DNA of 64,000 nucleotides, taken from positions 57,938,501-58,002,500 of the forward strand of contig NC_071670.1 in NCBI RefSeq assembly GCF_028554725.1. Direction: 5' to 3'. The translations under genes and the position numbers were made by a program. Shown in pieces: positions 1-12,897 of this stretch. Below the pieces are notes generated by a model. It saw nothing but the letters and a program-made list of their open reading frames with translations, was not told the origin of the DNA and searched no databases. Every line of letters begins with the position of its first letter. Within the stretch, counting starts at the first letter, position 1. Source of the DNA: Zeugodacus cucurbitae (Eukaryota; Arthropoda; Insecta; Diptera; Tephritidae).

Positions 1-2990
1 ACTGGACATTAAATCTAAGATTCATTTGACTGCTGGGGAAGATTATTTAGATTCGTGAACATCGGAAAAATTCAAGAATTTCCTTCGGAACAGTTTGAAA
101 TTGAAACAGTTTTATGTAAAATCTGCAAAGACTAAAATTAATAAGCTTAAACGGACGTATCTATGATATTAGAAGACCCGGAACTACTAGCTGGATATTT
201 CAGGAAAATTAACGATGCTACTGTGAGAATATTACCAGAAAAAGTTACTTTTGCATGAAAAAAAGTATAAGAAACATTTATGTAAAACCCCATTTACTTA
301 ATTCTAAATCTAATATAAAAAAATATTCACGTCCTAAATACCTCCCACCCTAAAGTTATGGTATATCGAATTGAGCATGTGGTTAGTGTGGTATAACCCG
401 CAGAGACAGTCAGTTGAAGAGACCGCTTTGGCGCACTTCAACAACTGACAACCGACAACTGACTACATTCGCAGTGAGTCAAACATCGTGGCGGCTTACG
501 CAGCAGTCATCACTCTCGATCAATTCCACTGAGACCGTGGATATGACGGACTATTAGGGTTAGCTGTCTTAATCGAAAATGCGAAATTCGGCCAAGCGTG
601 TGCAGCGGTTATTGTTGTTGTTGTTTTCTCTTACTTTTACGCTTTTTTTTCAACTATTGTTGTTATTGTTCGATGCTGACATGTCTTAATGCGAAATCTA
701 TTAGCGCCTTCTGTTGCATGCCACACACAATGCCTAAACGCCTTGATGGATGCACGGCCTCTCTCAAACGGTTTTCTATGCAACGCTAGCACGAGTAGGT
801 GTAATACGAGAAACCTGTTGGGCTGGGCCAGGCAATCTGGTATGAAATAAGCGAGCTGTGCACCCATCAGCTGACCACCCCCTTCATACAGCCGCTTACC
901 CTTCGCTCTATTTAAGTAATTGCAGTGAAAAATATGTGCTTTCCAATTTGTTTCATATTCGTACTCGGACAAGTAGTATCTACTTAGCGTAGAGATACAC
1001 GCTCATGAGCGATTGTTACTGGTAATTGTTGTTTTTTTTGTTTTTGGTGTTGTTTTTGCAAGTAGTGTTGTCTGCCGCCTGCTATTTGCCGCATGTCGCT
1101 GTCATACTTATTACTTTTTTATGTTGACGCAAAAGTATTGAATTACCATTACAACGACGCTACGTAACAAAAGTGATGAGCGAGGAAAGGAAGGGGAGGG
1201 TGCTGGGTAAAATTGTGCAAGCTTTTATTTGGTATATTTGTGGCTTCGGTTGCAAAGCACAACTAGTTGTTACTGTTGTTGTTCTTTCTACATTTGTTAT
1301 TGTTGTTGCTTGTTGTCGGTTACGTCAATAGCATGAGCAGGTGACATGCTGGGTGGTGGTTAGCCCGAGTTAATATGCCATTTCCCACAGGACTTGTGAA
1401 AATTCATTAGTTTCGTTTCAAGATTTCAACGCTTCTCTGTCACTTGTCTAATATTTTTCGTATTCACTTTCATTTCATTTCATTTGTTTGTACGTTTGTA
1501 CGTATGCATGTATGTTTGTATTTATATCCATTATGTTGAGAAAAGATACGAATATTCTCTTTGTTGTTGGTTCCTTTGAGCTTCCTTTCTGATACATTAT
1601 AAAAACTTCGCGGAACTTAGACCATTGTGGGTTCATTTCTTCATTCATGTGGAACACTGGCAGTGTGCTCGAGCGTGGCAATCTTTTATAAAGCAAATAT
1701 TTTGCTGTGATTTTTTAATTAAATTTACATAATTTGAATGGATTGGAGTAACTTATGGCTCTGTAATATTATGGAAGTGAAATAAATATACAAATCTTAA
1801 TCTTCTTCCACTCCTAGCTTCAAGTTCGATAATTTCAAATTGTATCGAGCGAAACAATTCAGATTATTTTCTATCAAGTTTACCTAACGAGGAACTTATT
1901 ATCTTTATGTTCAAGGTTCTTGTGTTCTTAATATTAATATTTTTTGGAGAAAAAATGTTCGAAAATGATGCTGTACCAAATAGTTAGATATACTTTTTGA
2001 CAACTTTTTTTTCATTTTTTTTATTTTTTTATTTTTTTTTTCTGATTCATCAACATCTCAAGAATATTGTGTTAAAGTTTTAGGTCATTCGGAGAAAAAC
2101 TAACAAAGTTACAGCAGGTTGAATAACGGTACCTCCAGCTACCTGCGCTGTGTGTACAAAACTTTGAATCGATTTTCCCAAATATGTCATTTTTAAAGTC
2201 TGTGACCAGCCTACAGAAAAAACTACTGCATCGATCGTTTTGAAATTTTGAACAAATATTCTACATATACATATCTAACTCTCGAATGATTTTTTCCAAC
2301 AATTTTAATTACTAACAATTTTACAATAACAAACAGGTCGATTTTTTCGTCTAAAATCGTAATTTTGGCTTAAAAATGGTACCAAAAATTGAAAAATTTA
2401 AAAATTAAAAAAAAAAACTCGACGTCAATTGAAAGATAAACTAATAAACTAAAGAAAGCTTTTTGATTTTTTGGTTTCGGATGATCCAATGATGCTGTAG
2501 GCTGGTCACCGCACAACAACTTCTTTTCGAGGTGCCTGCAGAGATCGACGATAAATCCGTTATTCCTCGCTATTTTTCGATAAAACTTTTTTAAGTATCC
2601 TTCAAATGTTGAACTTTCATATAATAATAAGTAAAATAAACTTACAGCAATATTAAAAAAAAAATCATGAAAAAGGCGACGAAACAAACCTTACCCCCCC
2701 TTAAGGCTCTTATAACAATTTGCGAATGAATTTGCGGAATATTTTTGAGTTCTTCATACCTTAGTAGTTAAGTAAAAAAAAATCATCTTGAACCTTTATA
2801 AATTATTTTTGAACTTTTTGGTAATATTTTAAAAAGCTTTCTGGACCCTTTATATTGAAATCCTAATACTGAGTTTTGTTCTAAAGAAAATATGACTTGT
2901 TAAAATATGTAAAAAATCGTAAATAAATATAAATAACTATTTTACCGTAAGTTATTCTACAATGAACATCTCAGAGTATTTTAACCATTT
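1..2990. other. AT-rich intergenic DNA, no supported gene
   Basis: No long open frame with family resemblance is visible. At 579-689 a plus-strand 36-codon frame starts with MRNSAKRVQR followed by a Leu/Phe-rich stretch like a secretory leader. It lies about 170 bases after a TCAGTT arthropod-initiator-like site near 409, so 400-700 could be a first exon or 5'UTR of a gene whose remainder lies outside. No clear donor site follows it. Homopolymer A/T tracts dominate 1985-2060 and 2640-2700. Confidence 0.35.
2203..2508. repeat. 14-bp perfect inverted repeat around 278 bp
   Basis: TGACCAGCCTACAG at 2203-2216 is matched by its exact reverse complement at 2495-2508. Flanking bases diverge quickly and I see no target-site duplication. 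It may be the relic of a foldback or MITE element. Confidence 0.4.
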
Positions 2991-3001
2991 TAGATCATTA
3001 T

Positions 3002-4294
3002 TATACTCTCGCAACTGCTAAGAGAGTATTATAGTTTTGTCCACATAACGGTTGTTTGTAAGTCCTAAAACTAAACGAGTTAGATATAGGGTTATATATA
3101 CCAAAGTGATCAGGGTGACGAGTAAAGTTCAAATCCGGAGGTCTGTCTGTCCGTCCGTCCGTCTGTCTTGGAACACGTGTTCCTTGGCACCATAAGAAGG
3201 TTAAGTTCGAAGATGGGCGGAATCGGACCACTGCCACGCCCACAAAATGACGATAACCAAAAACACATAAAGAGCTATAACTAAGCCATAAATAAAGTTA
3301 TGAAAATAAAATTTGGAACATAGGATCACATTTGGGAGGGGCACATTTGAATGTATTTTTTTTGGAAAAGTGCGCGTGACCTCGCCCCCAAATAGGTTTT
3401 TTGTATATATCTTGCAAATCAATAAAGCTATATAAACCAAACTTTCTGCAGTCGTTTCTTTTAGCCCTTTCCTTATACAGTCCAAAAATGAAAGAAATCG
3501 GACCACGCCCACCTCCCACACAAAGGTTAGGTTGAAAATGACTAAAAGTGCGTTCACTCACAAAATGACTAAAAGTGCGTTCACTCACTAACGAGAAACG
3601 TCAGAAACACCAAATTTTACATAAGAAATGGCAGAAGGAAGCTGCACTGAGATTTTTTACAAAATGGAAAATGGGCATGGCGTCGCCCACTTATGGGTCA
3701 AAAACCATATCTCAAGAACTACTCAACAGATTTCAATGAAATTCGGTATATAATATTTTCTTGACACCCTGATGACACTGGCGAAATCGGTTCACAACTA
3801 CGCCTACTTCCCATATAACTCAATTTTGAATTTCATCTTATTCCTTCACTTTATAATATATACGTAAGGCACCAATGAAGATAGCGAAATAAAACTTTAC
3901 ACAAATACTGTATATGATATGTGGCATCACTTGTGAAAAAATTGTCGAAATCAGACTATAACTTTTCAATGCCCCGGATATCGAATATGAAGAACTCAGT
4001 GCCCCATAGTAATTTTTCACCGAAAATTTCGGTAAATCTCGCAGGTATCTTAATTTAATTCAGAGGAAATATTTGTCTTCTAATAGTGTGTCTCTGTACC
4101 AGAAAAGGTTAAAATCGGGTCATAACTTCCCTTATATATGAATTAATGAGAATAATAAATCGGTTAATATGTGAAAAATATTTATTCCGAATATATGGGT
4201 AAAATTGTGTGTTTTCATAATAAAAATATAGCAACAAATTGCGAGAGTATAAAATGTTCGGTTGCACCCGAACTTAGCCTTTCCTTACTTGTTT
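3002..4294 (+). repeat. Interspersed repeat family A, full copy A1
   Basis: The copy opens with TATACTCTCGCAA (3002-3014) and nearly closes with its reverse complement (4239-4251). A hairpin follows, GTTCGG (4256-4261) pairing with CCGAAC (4268-4273), then a tail ending CTTGTT. A (GTCC/GTCT)n block sits at about 3140-3172. Related copies lie at 21425-21855, 37300-38825 (minus, nested) and 62305-63221, with a fragment at 43183-43225. Open frames inside are not conserved between copies, so it looks non-autonomous. The class is not established: the inverted termini suggest a DNA element, while the terminal hairpin recalls Helitron ends without a proper CTRR terminus. Confidence 0.75.
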
Positions 4295-7200
4295 ATGTAT
4301 ATAGATTCTTTTACTCCTTTTTCAAAAATACTCCCATACAGCTCTCTTTGGAGAGAATTCATGTAATAAAAATACATATACACTTTTTTTCAGAAAATTT
4401 CGCTAAGTGATCTCTATAAAAGGTTAAGCTTGAACCAAGAATGTAAGAATTATGTTTTACCATGGAAATCAGAAAGCAATATAATTTTAATAATTTACAT
4501 ATTTTTTAGCAACTATAAAATTTTAACTCGCCTGAATTTAAACCATTATATATTTTATTTTCCCCGACATCATTTATTGCATTTACTTTCTCCTTTTTTA
4601 CTTCCTTTTCACATCCATAGCACTTGTTATCGATACTGTCAATAATGTTTGTTATTACTGTTGTTGTACGGTTACCTAAATTCATTGTGGCATTTATTAT
4701 TCCGTTTGACAGCATTTGTAGTTCATTAAAATTGTAGCAGGTTTTGCCGCAATACTATGCAATGCATTACGTGTGTGCGCGCATAGAAAGTGAATTACAT
4801 ACATGCATATACACACATGCATCTTATATACCCTTACGACACTCCGCGTACATTTCTTTGCGTCACAAAAGCCTGCGATGTCGCAACCCACACATGTCAC
4901 TGGAGTTCCAACCGTTGATAGTCGCTATTGGAAAACTCTCAGCAAAATCGCTTGTGAATGACACACAGCAATACAATAGTCGTTTACTATACAGCTACTA
5001 ACACCACAGCCATCCTCATCTCATTGCTGACATCAAAGGACATAATAGTGGCTTTGTCAGTTCTTCCTGCCTGTACGTATGGGCTTTTGTATTATTTGTA
5101 TTTTATTTTATTATTTTTTACTTTTCGAAACTATTACCACTTTTTCCGAAATCTTTGAAATGCTTTATAATGCAACACACACATGTGTTTGTGTGTGTGA
5201 TTTGGTGATTTTTATTCGAGGAACTGCAGTTTCCCACACTCTGAACGCAGACGATGAGGCATGCAACAACATTACCTGTCACATATTAAAACGGCACAAA
5301 GGAAGTGTACTCCAGACGCTCGCCAGGCGTTCCAAAATATTTCCTTTCACACTTCCTATGTGAAGATATGTAACCAATAAGTGTGTGTGTGTGTGTTTGG
5401 AAAACTACCTGCAAACGTTGCGCTAATTTCGAATTGGCTTCTGAATTTCGTTGTTCGTTCACCTCCGCTCATTATTCTCTCCCTCATAAACACACATATA
5501 TACATTTGTATCTGTGTTCAGCGGCAAATTAGCTCGGTCCATTAACGAACTGTCGCAATGTGTAATGTCTCGCCTCAAATTTTTTTTCGGCCAAAACTAA
5601 TTTGACAATTGTCACCTCGCCGAAAAATCAAAGTCATTCCGACAAATTGGTAACAGCAATGTAAGGTCACCACGAAAGCAGACACACACACATACACTCT
5701 CTCACATGCATACGATTGTAATCAATGTTGTTGTTCTAACTTCTTGTTGTAGCTTTGTGCGGAGAAATCGTAACCGATCTGCTTTTCATTCGTATTACCA
5801 ATCGTATTTCCTAACTACCACAGAGAGTGTGAAATCGCTATTGACGCGGTTGATCATTTGCCGCCACACCCTCTCTTTCTCCCTCTCCCGCTGCCGCCCA
5901 TAATTGTAGCTGAGATAATTGCTTCGTTATGCTGCGTATTGCGCTGCGTTGCGTTGTTCCGCTGCCTCCGGGGTCATCGTCGCACTCGCACTTTGTTTTG
6001 ATTTCTATTTTGCTTCGGCTCATTCTAAGCGGCTCCGCTTTCCATAAACTCAATTGCCGATCACTGATCTGTTTCGAATTTGTTTGGTAAATTTTCACTG
6101 CAGTCGCCTTTGTTCGCGCGCACACACAAGCATCGGCAGGAAGCATTACAAAGGAAGATGTTCCCACTGCAGGAAGGAAATTCGTTCATTGCTCTTATTC
6201 TGTTTCCACTTCCACTTTTCTTCTTCTTTATTAGAGGTTCGGTTGTGCGCTATGAATTGAATTTATTGCCTGTCAACGGTTTATTATTATGACAGTGATT
6301 TGTTTACATGAAGTCAGCGAAATGCATTGTTCATGCTCAATGGCGCAACGGCGTAAAAAAGGTGAAACGTAAATGAACCAATAAATAAGCATAAAAAATA
6401 TTTTTTGGGTAATACCAGTGCAGCGAAAAGAGGGGGTTTGATTTTAACAAATATGAATGAAAATCGAAAGGAAAAAACAAAATTTTGATTTTTGCTTTAT
6501 CGATATTTGAATAGTATAGCTTTCAGTGGGAGTCATTAGATCGCAGAAAAATCAGTTTTTCTTTCCCTCAATGTCCAACTTTTGGCAGGCTGTGGTTAAA
6601 ACACCTTGGAAGGCTCACCATCGGCGAACCTATCAAGTTGCCCAGAATTTACATTAGCCGTCACAAGAAATTTGTAACAGAATCCAAGCGCTTTGCCGAA
6701 CCATAAGGGTCTTTCCGATTCAATAGAAGATTTTTGGTATTACAAAGGACAGCGCTGAAAACTGTACAAGTGAAATCTTCCTGCATATGCAGAGATTTGC
6801 TTAGTGATCTCACAACGACAAAGTTTTTACAATGAAATCATACAACGTAAATGTAGTAGATTTTGTCCCTATATCCCTATATCGCATTATCCAATAGTAG
6901 GTCTCGTACCAAATGAGCTAAGTATTAAAGAAAGATTGTAACTCTTCTCCCCACACTTGGGGTCTAAGTCATTCAAATATCAAAACCATATTCATCATTT
7001 ACTTCGAATACCGCAAGTACATTATGAATTGGTTCCGGAAGGTCGAATCGACAATATGTAGTACTAATTGAACCCCTCGGACCGTATTTGTCGAAAGCTC
7101 CGGGAACTTTCATGGATTTTCTATAACAAATGCAACGATGAAATCCATTTGAATTGTAACCGATTCTTTCAGGAGTCATCAAACAAAAGTTAGTGCTGAC

Positions 7201-7430
7201 TCAGCTTATTTTGATGATTTAGCTTCCATTGAAGCCTGGAGTAGGTTCATGGGCAATTATATAGCTTAAAGTATCATATGTTCATTTGGAACTAACTACT
7301 CGCATGTAGTCAAGAATCTTGAACCTGTTCAGAAATCTTTAAATCACATTATTATCAAAGATTTATTAGGCACAATGAAAAGGTCGACGAAGCTGTCTTG
7401 GAGAGGGAGCCTATAATTGCATATGTTTTA
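4295..7430. other. Intergenic DNA, no supported gene
   Basis: This is mixed AT-rich sequence with short CA/TG tracts (about 5180-5200, 5380-5396 and 6118-6128). The interval 5400-6260 is less AT-rich and has overlapping short frames on both strands, none with recognisable domains. It could hold regulatory sequence or an untranslated exon. Confidence 0.3.
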
Positions 7431-7432
7431 TA

Positions 7433-7572
7433 CAGTGAAAACTCTCTTGAACAGACACTCACCGTCGAGTGATTTTTGTCCACCCAAGAGAAGGTCATTT
7501 GTTCTAAAAATTAAGCTTGATACATGAAAAATGCCCGCTCAAGGGAGTTGTCCGTTAGAAGGGGTTTCTCTG
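7433..7572. mobile_element. pogo/Tigger-like MITE, 140 bp
   Basis: The element starts CAGTGAAAACTCTCTTGAAC and ends in an imperfect inverted copy (GGGGTTTCTCTG). It is flanked on both sides by TA (7431-7432 and 7573-7574). CAGT termini with a TA target duplication are typical of pogo/Tigger elements. No coding capacity remains. Confidence 0.6.
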
Positions 7573-7694
7573 TAGTTATACTCGACCTTAAATTTTTAAA
7601 ATTGGTATTCGAAAGTTTGATAACCAGAATTTCTTGTGATATTGGAATATTATATTTTGACGAAAATTTACTGTTGATACCAAAAAGTTTTACT

Positions 7695-7935
7695 TAGTTG
7701 ATGAGTGGGGTTTGGATTCTGGACTCTAGGCTAACAGTCATTCGAAAGTGGTTTACTATACTCCAAGGAGCACATATGAGCTCCGAAGACGCAGTGGACG
7801 TTCAAAGCAAACTATTTCGAACGTAAGCTTCAAAAATACATGAAATGATTTTAGATTATCGCAAAATGTAACTACAGGTATCAAAAGAATATGTTGGACA
7901 TAATATTTATTAATGGTTGGTGAACTGAAATCTCC
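7695..7935 (+). mobile_element. Mariner transposase fragment (decayed)
   Basis: Broken plus-strand frames resemble the N-terminal part of mariner transposases. A piece reading WFT..QGAHMSSEDA is followed by IHEMILDYRK and SKEYVGH, which match the helix-turn-helix region in order. Stops and frame changes interrupt it, and neither catalytic residues nor terminal repeats are recognisable here. It is a dead fragment, unrelated in frame to the second mariner relic near 9.6 kb. Confidence 0.6.
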
Positions 7936-7939
7936 GGAG

Positions 7940-9390
7940 TTGAGACGTATTTTAAAGAAAAAACACTAATCTTACTACATCTATGATATCGAAAAGTTAA
8001 AATATCGCTATAATCGGTGCTCCCGTTGAGAACTATGTTGAATAATAACGACGAATTCTTACAGCCTTTACTAACTCATATCGCAGTTAAATTATTTATT
8101 TGGGATTACCCAATATATACAAATTTTCATAAATAAATATGTACTCATATACATATACATAGGTATGTGCATTTATGTCTGTACATAATCATTTGACTTA
8201 TTTCATTGTTATGCCGTACGACAGCGAGGCAATTATTCTTGATTACCCAATACCAGCGACTGACCAATGAGCAAAAGGCCAAAAACACAACAAAAAATAT
8301 AAAAAAAATATTTAGCAATCAATATTTCTTTAGCGGACATAGTAATTAATTGATCGTACAATTATTGCAATGACTAGCAGTTGCCAGCTTAAAACTTCAA
8401 CCAAAACAGTAATTTGACACAAAAGAAAATATTTGTATGCGCATACAAACAAACACATATACATATGTACTATACATAGTGAGTACTGTATTTTTTATAT
8501 ATTTTTGTATTTGTTGTAACTAATTTAGCTGCGTTAATTGTATTGTATTTTATTTTATTTCATTTTCGATGTTCTATTGCATGTCTAATCTTAAAAGTAA
8601 ACATTTCCAATTTAGCGTCTGAGCAATGAAAATCACTCGCTAGTTAACTCCAGTGCCTAATTATGGAGTGACAAGCATTGACATAAATACATATGTGTAT
8701 GTATGTATGTAAGTACTCTTGTCTAATTAACCAAAAAGTCATATCATCCAGTGGGATGTCAATTAGAGTGAAAAGTCACAAATTGATTTCTTGTTAAAGC
8801 GTAAATGTGATACAATGCTTGGGTGACTAGATACACTTTGTAGCGTAAAATTTGTTGATTAACTATACATATATGTATATATGTAGATATGTATGTACAT
8901 GATTTTTATTCATAAATTTTTTTCGTGCATACCACATGTTACTCTTTTATATTTCGTGTCATATATATGAACGATCCTTTGGCCTTCCCGAGTAGTAAAT
9001 TTAAATGCAACTCTGTTTAGTTTTAACTACTAACCTTTGAACTAACTAAAGGCATACTTCATTGAACCAATTTTGGAAAGGACATGCTTAATATACTGCA
9101 CTGTATCAAAATGGCGCATCTAGCGCTAATTGAGCTCGGAAAGGCTGCACTCATCGTCGTGTAATCCATCAACATCAGAGAACTCGGAACTGGAATTAAA
9201 TTTCCACAGTATGTATGCACGAGTAATATTGGGCGGTTAGCTGAAACTGTTGAGGAACCTATAGGAAAGCTAAAGGGAGCCTTCAATGTCTCATATAATT
9301 GTAGTGAAACAAAGAAAGATATGGGGACTATCAAATACAACCTAACATTAAATTTTCAGCACAATCTTATGAATATACTATATTAAGATT
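7940..9390. other. AT-rich intergenic DNA
   Basis: The stretch has many TATG/TACA microsatellite-like tracts (8130-8170, 8455-8480, 8690-8715 and 8865-8900). The open frames are short and without family resemblance. I see no gene. Confidence 0.35.
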
Positions 9391-9592
9391 TAAGTGTTGG
9401 TTGGAAATTCATAAGACCTTTTGGTTAAAAATGTTCGCGCTATGTATAAAGCGCTACAGAGCTCGTATCTGGCAATATTATACATATATTTATATATTGA
9501 AAGGTCTTGACATATCCTACAAAACGACGCTATGATTAATTTGAATATTGATTAATTTGAATATTGCGTTCAACAGTTATAGACGTCTAAAC

Positions 9593-10440
9593 ATGGAGTT
9601 CACTAACGTCGTAAAAGGCAAATTCGCTACAGAAACGTTCAGTGAGATTAATGGTGTTTTGGGGGATGGTACTGTATCACTTCGAAATGCGGAGGAATGG
9701 TTTCGACGATTCAGAAACGACGAATACCGATCAAGACATGGAAAACATCGAGTTAGACCGGCATGTGGCATATCGTGACATCGCCCAGGAGATGGGAGTA
9801 AAGTCACCAAACCATTTTATTCCATCTGCATGATTTGATGAAAAAAACCTTCTGGACCGAATCAACGCCTGCGATATGCTGCTAAAACGGAACGAACTCG
9901 ACCCATTTTTGAAGCGGAAGGTAACTGGGGACGAAAAATTGATCACGACAATATCAAGCGAAAACGGTCGTGGTTGAAGCCGGTGAATCGTCCCGAGCCG
10001 GGATTGACGGCCAGGAAGGTTTCGCTGTGTGTTTGGTGGGATTAGAATGGAATCATCCAATATGAGCTGCTTCCATATGGCCACACGCTTAATTCTACCA
10101 TATACTGCGAATAACTGGACCGCTAGAATTGGTCAACAGGAAGGGTGTAGTGTTCCACCAGGACAACGCCAGGCCACATACTTTGTTGATGGCTCGTCAG
10201 AAGCTACGTTAGCTCGGATGGGAGGTTTCATCGCATCCACCATATAGCCCGGACATAGCGCCAAGTGATTATAGCGAACGCCCTTGGTGGTGTCAAGTTG
10301 AACTTCAAAAGAGGCTTGTGAAAAGTGGCTGACCGAGTTCATCGCAAATAAGGAGGGGGCTTCTACGAGGGGGTATTATGATGGAAACAGATTATTGAAC
10401 GAAACGGCGCATATTTGAACTAAATCTGATCACTGTATCA
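9593..10440 (+). mobile_element. Mariner-like transposase pseudogene
   Basis: Starting at ATG 9593 the frame reads MEFTNVVKGKF and shows an N-terminal helix-turn-helix region (LRNAEEWFRRFRNDE, then AYRDIAQEMGV). Stops and shifts follow. Downstream, in other frames, lie VFHQDNARPHT, RQKLR..GWEV and PPYSPDIAPSDY, the catalytic blocks of mariner transposases. A last piece near 10345-10420 resembles the C terminus. An intact mariner enzyme is about 345 aa in one exon; this copy has several frame breaks and cannot be active. Degenerate ends may lie near 9390 and 10500, but I cannot fix the terminal repeats. Confidence 0.85.
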
Positions 10441-10504
10441 TATTTTAAAGCATTGAATAAAGAGCAAAAAAGCGGAAGGGAGATAGTTGCCAATCTAATA
10501 TAAA

Positions 10505-11960
10505 TAGTTTCTGTTTCCAGTAGAAAAATTATATAGAGATAATTATATATAGTGTATTTTTAAAGACTACATTTGACTTTTATTCAAATGATTTTTTAAT
10601 TTAATTTTAATATTAGAATTTTAGTCTTATTTAACAATAAAAGGTTTTGAATAAATTTTGCAGAATATATTTTACAGATTTTATTTTTACGATACGTTCG
10701 TTAACGTTTCGGGTTTAAATTTTGTTCTTCAGAACCTTTAAATTAAGTAATTTTAAGTAATTAACTCCATTTCAATATTTCCTACAAGGTACTTTAGTTT
10801 TACTCCATACTTTCAAAGATAAAACGGTTGCTAACTTTGCTAAATACACTTTATCTCTTTGGTTCATGTCTTAAATATTTAGTACTTTTTGAAGCAATAA
10901 CATATACAATACACGAACAGTTTTAAAAGCACTGGTAAACAAACTATATTTTGTATATAAAACAAGTAATCAAAGAGAGAATAGTAACGAGGGCTTGGTG
11001 AAAAAAAAAATTTATTCCAAAAAATATTTTTTTTAATATCCACCTCCCCAGAAAAAAAGTTTTAAAATGTGTACTCGAGAGTCTAATTTTCGAATATTTC
11101 CTAACAAAGTTCTTCCCCAATGAGCGCAAGAAATGTTTTTAAATTGGACTAAAACCGTTGAACCGAGTATTGTTTAATTGAAAAAAGTGAAATTTTGAGT
11201 TATCGGTCACGATTTAGTTATACATTGTACCTATCTACATATAATTACTTTTGATGTAATGCAAGAAAATGTATTATCGGCAATATTCTCAATCATACTC
11301 ATGCATGAAATCGTGACATTTATCTATATATCTATATTATATAGGTCAATATTCACATTAGGATGGGGATTTACGTCAATACTTATATTTTCATATAACG
11401 TTTTGAACTGATCAAGTCAGATATTAAATATACAAATACAGAAACGAAGTGTTTAGTACGTGACCAACACTCGATTGATGGGTTGCGGGCTCAATTTCCG
11501 GAAGTAGAACAACTATAGATAGCTTTGAAGCTCTTTTTTACACAAGAACAAATTCGCTCAAAAACTCATATTGGACGCTGAATATTATGCGAGACGTGTC
11601 GAACTCATAAAAACTATTGGACGATAACCAAACGGAGAATTATCTTTCTCTCTCTCTCAATCTTAAACTCTCTCTCTTTTTTAGCACTAATCTCATCTAT
11701 GCAAACAAAGTCAAGACCTCATGGCTGTGCTCTAAATGTGGCTTAAGTTACTTTCGATACGCCTAAGACTAAAGTACCACAATAAGAAATCTTAAAAATT
11801 GTTTAGGCAGAAGTAATTCGGGCTTTGAACTTTGTTAGCGATCCGTACTAATTCATAAGATTTGTCTAATATTGAGTTACATATATATTATAACTATTAG
11901 ATAACTGTAACAATATAAGCGACATTTATCGCTTACCATTTCCCATTTGTAGAACTCATC
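10505..11960. other. AT-rich upstream region of the CAP array
   Basis: No supported gene. A CT tract lies at 11641-11680. The last 100 bases form the proximal promoter of the first CAP gene. They contain CAATATAAGC near 11910 and an initiator-like TCAGTT at 11958-11963, very close to the start codon. Confidence 0.3.
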
Positions 11961-11967
11961 AGTTGAA

Positions 11968-12877
11968 ATGGAGTTGGCGTTTATACTTTTTGCTACGCTG
12001 CTGGCGTTTCTGGACTCCGCGCACAGCACGGACTACTGCAAACCGGATTTATGTCGCAAAGGAAAGCATACCGCCTGCAACAACGATGGGGTAAGAACTA
12101 CATAGTGACAAAGAACTAGTAAATACTTCGGACCTTTGTAACGCTCATCGCTCTTACTTCGTAGAAATTCAGCGAAGATTGCGTAAATCCGAGGGAGATA
12201 CAATTCACACCCGTGCAAAAGGACGCTCTCATTCAAATGCACAATGAGAAACGGAACACTGTAGCGGGTGGTGACACGAAATTGAAGCCAGCTTGTCGCA
12301 TGGCCACCATGGATTGGGACGATGAGTTGGCCTCTCTGGCAATGCTACATGCGAAGCGATGCGAAATCGATCACGACCCCTGTCGCAACACCGACACCTT
12401 TCTGCATTCGGGTCAAAATATAGCTTGGATGAATTTCTATGGCACACCAAATATAACGATTATGTCGAAGCGTTCGATTGATTTGTGGTTCAATGAAATT
12501 ATGGACACTGAACAGGCATTTGTCGATAAATATCCGCGCGGATATAATGGACCGTGAGTAAATGTGCTTGTGTTAATTCGTTAAGTTTGTAGCGTGTTTA
12601 TGCGGTGACTTTGCATTTTAGTGCCATCGGTCATTTCACCGTTATGATGGCCGATAGAAATATTCGCCTGGGCTGCGGTGCGGTCATCTACAAGGAGCAA
12701 GGAGATAATTTCGAAGGTTTCCTGCTCATTTGTAACTATGCCACAACAAATGTTATTGATTTCCCCATTTATAAATCGTGTACGGAACCTGCGACCGAAT
12801 GTAAAAGCGGTAAAAATCCAGTTTTTCGAAATCTTTGCTCAACAAGTGAAACATACGATGTCAATAATTTTGTGTAG
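11968..12877 (+). CDS. Antigen 5-related secreted CAP protein (copy 1)
   Basis: Three exons, 11968-12090, 12165-12553 and 12622-12877, encode 255 aa. Residues 1-20 are a hydrophobic signal peptide, then TDYCKPDLC begins the mature N terminus. The CAP domain spans about residues 58-225, with CRMATMDWDDELA, SGQNIAW, the CAP1-like GHFTVMMADRN and the CAP2-like ICNYATTN. Introns are 74 and 68 nt, in phases 0 and 2, with GT..AG ends. The family is extracellular; in flies these proteins have no settled biochemical role. This copy is the most divergent of the plus-strand genes, for example MLHAKRCEIDH where others have ALNVKQCxMKH. An AATAAA signal lies at 12892-12897. The start was chosen as the Met opening the signal peptide. 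Confidence 0.93.
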
Positions 12878-12891
12878 TGCATGTGAGTTGT

Positions 12892-12897
12892 AATAAA
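12892..12897 (+). terminator. Polyadenylation signal of CAP copy 1
   Basis: AATAAA lies 15 bases after the stop codon, consistent with a very short 3'UTR. This is inferred from position only. Confidence 0.5.

Noticed and set aside
3140..3172. GTCC/GTCT tandem units as a CRISPR or satellite array
   Set aside because: The units are four bases long with no spacers, and the same block recurs as an internal part of families A and B.
5838..6167. 109-codon minus-strand frame
   Set aside because: It has no recognisable domain, splice context or paralogue, and overlaps equally plausible frames on the other strand.
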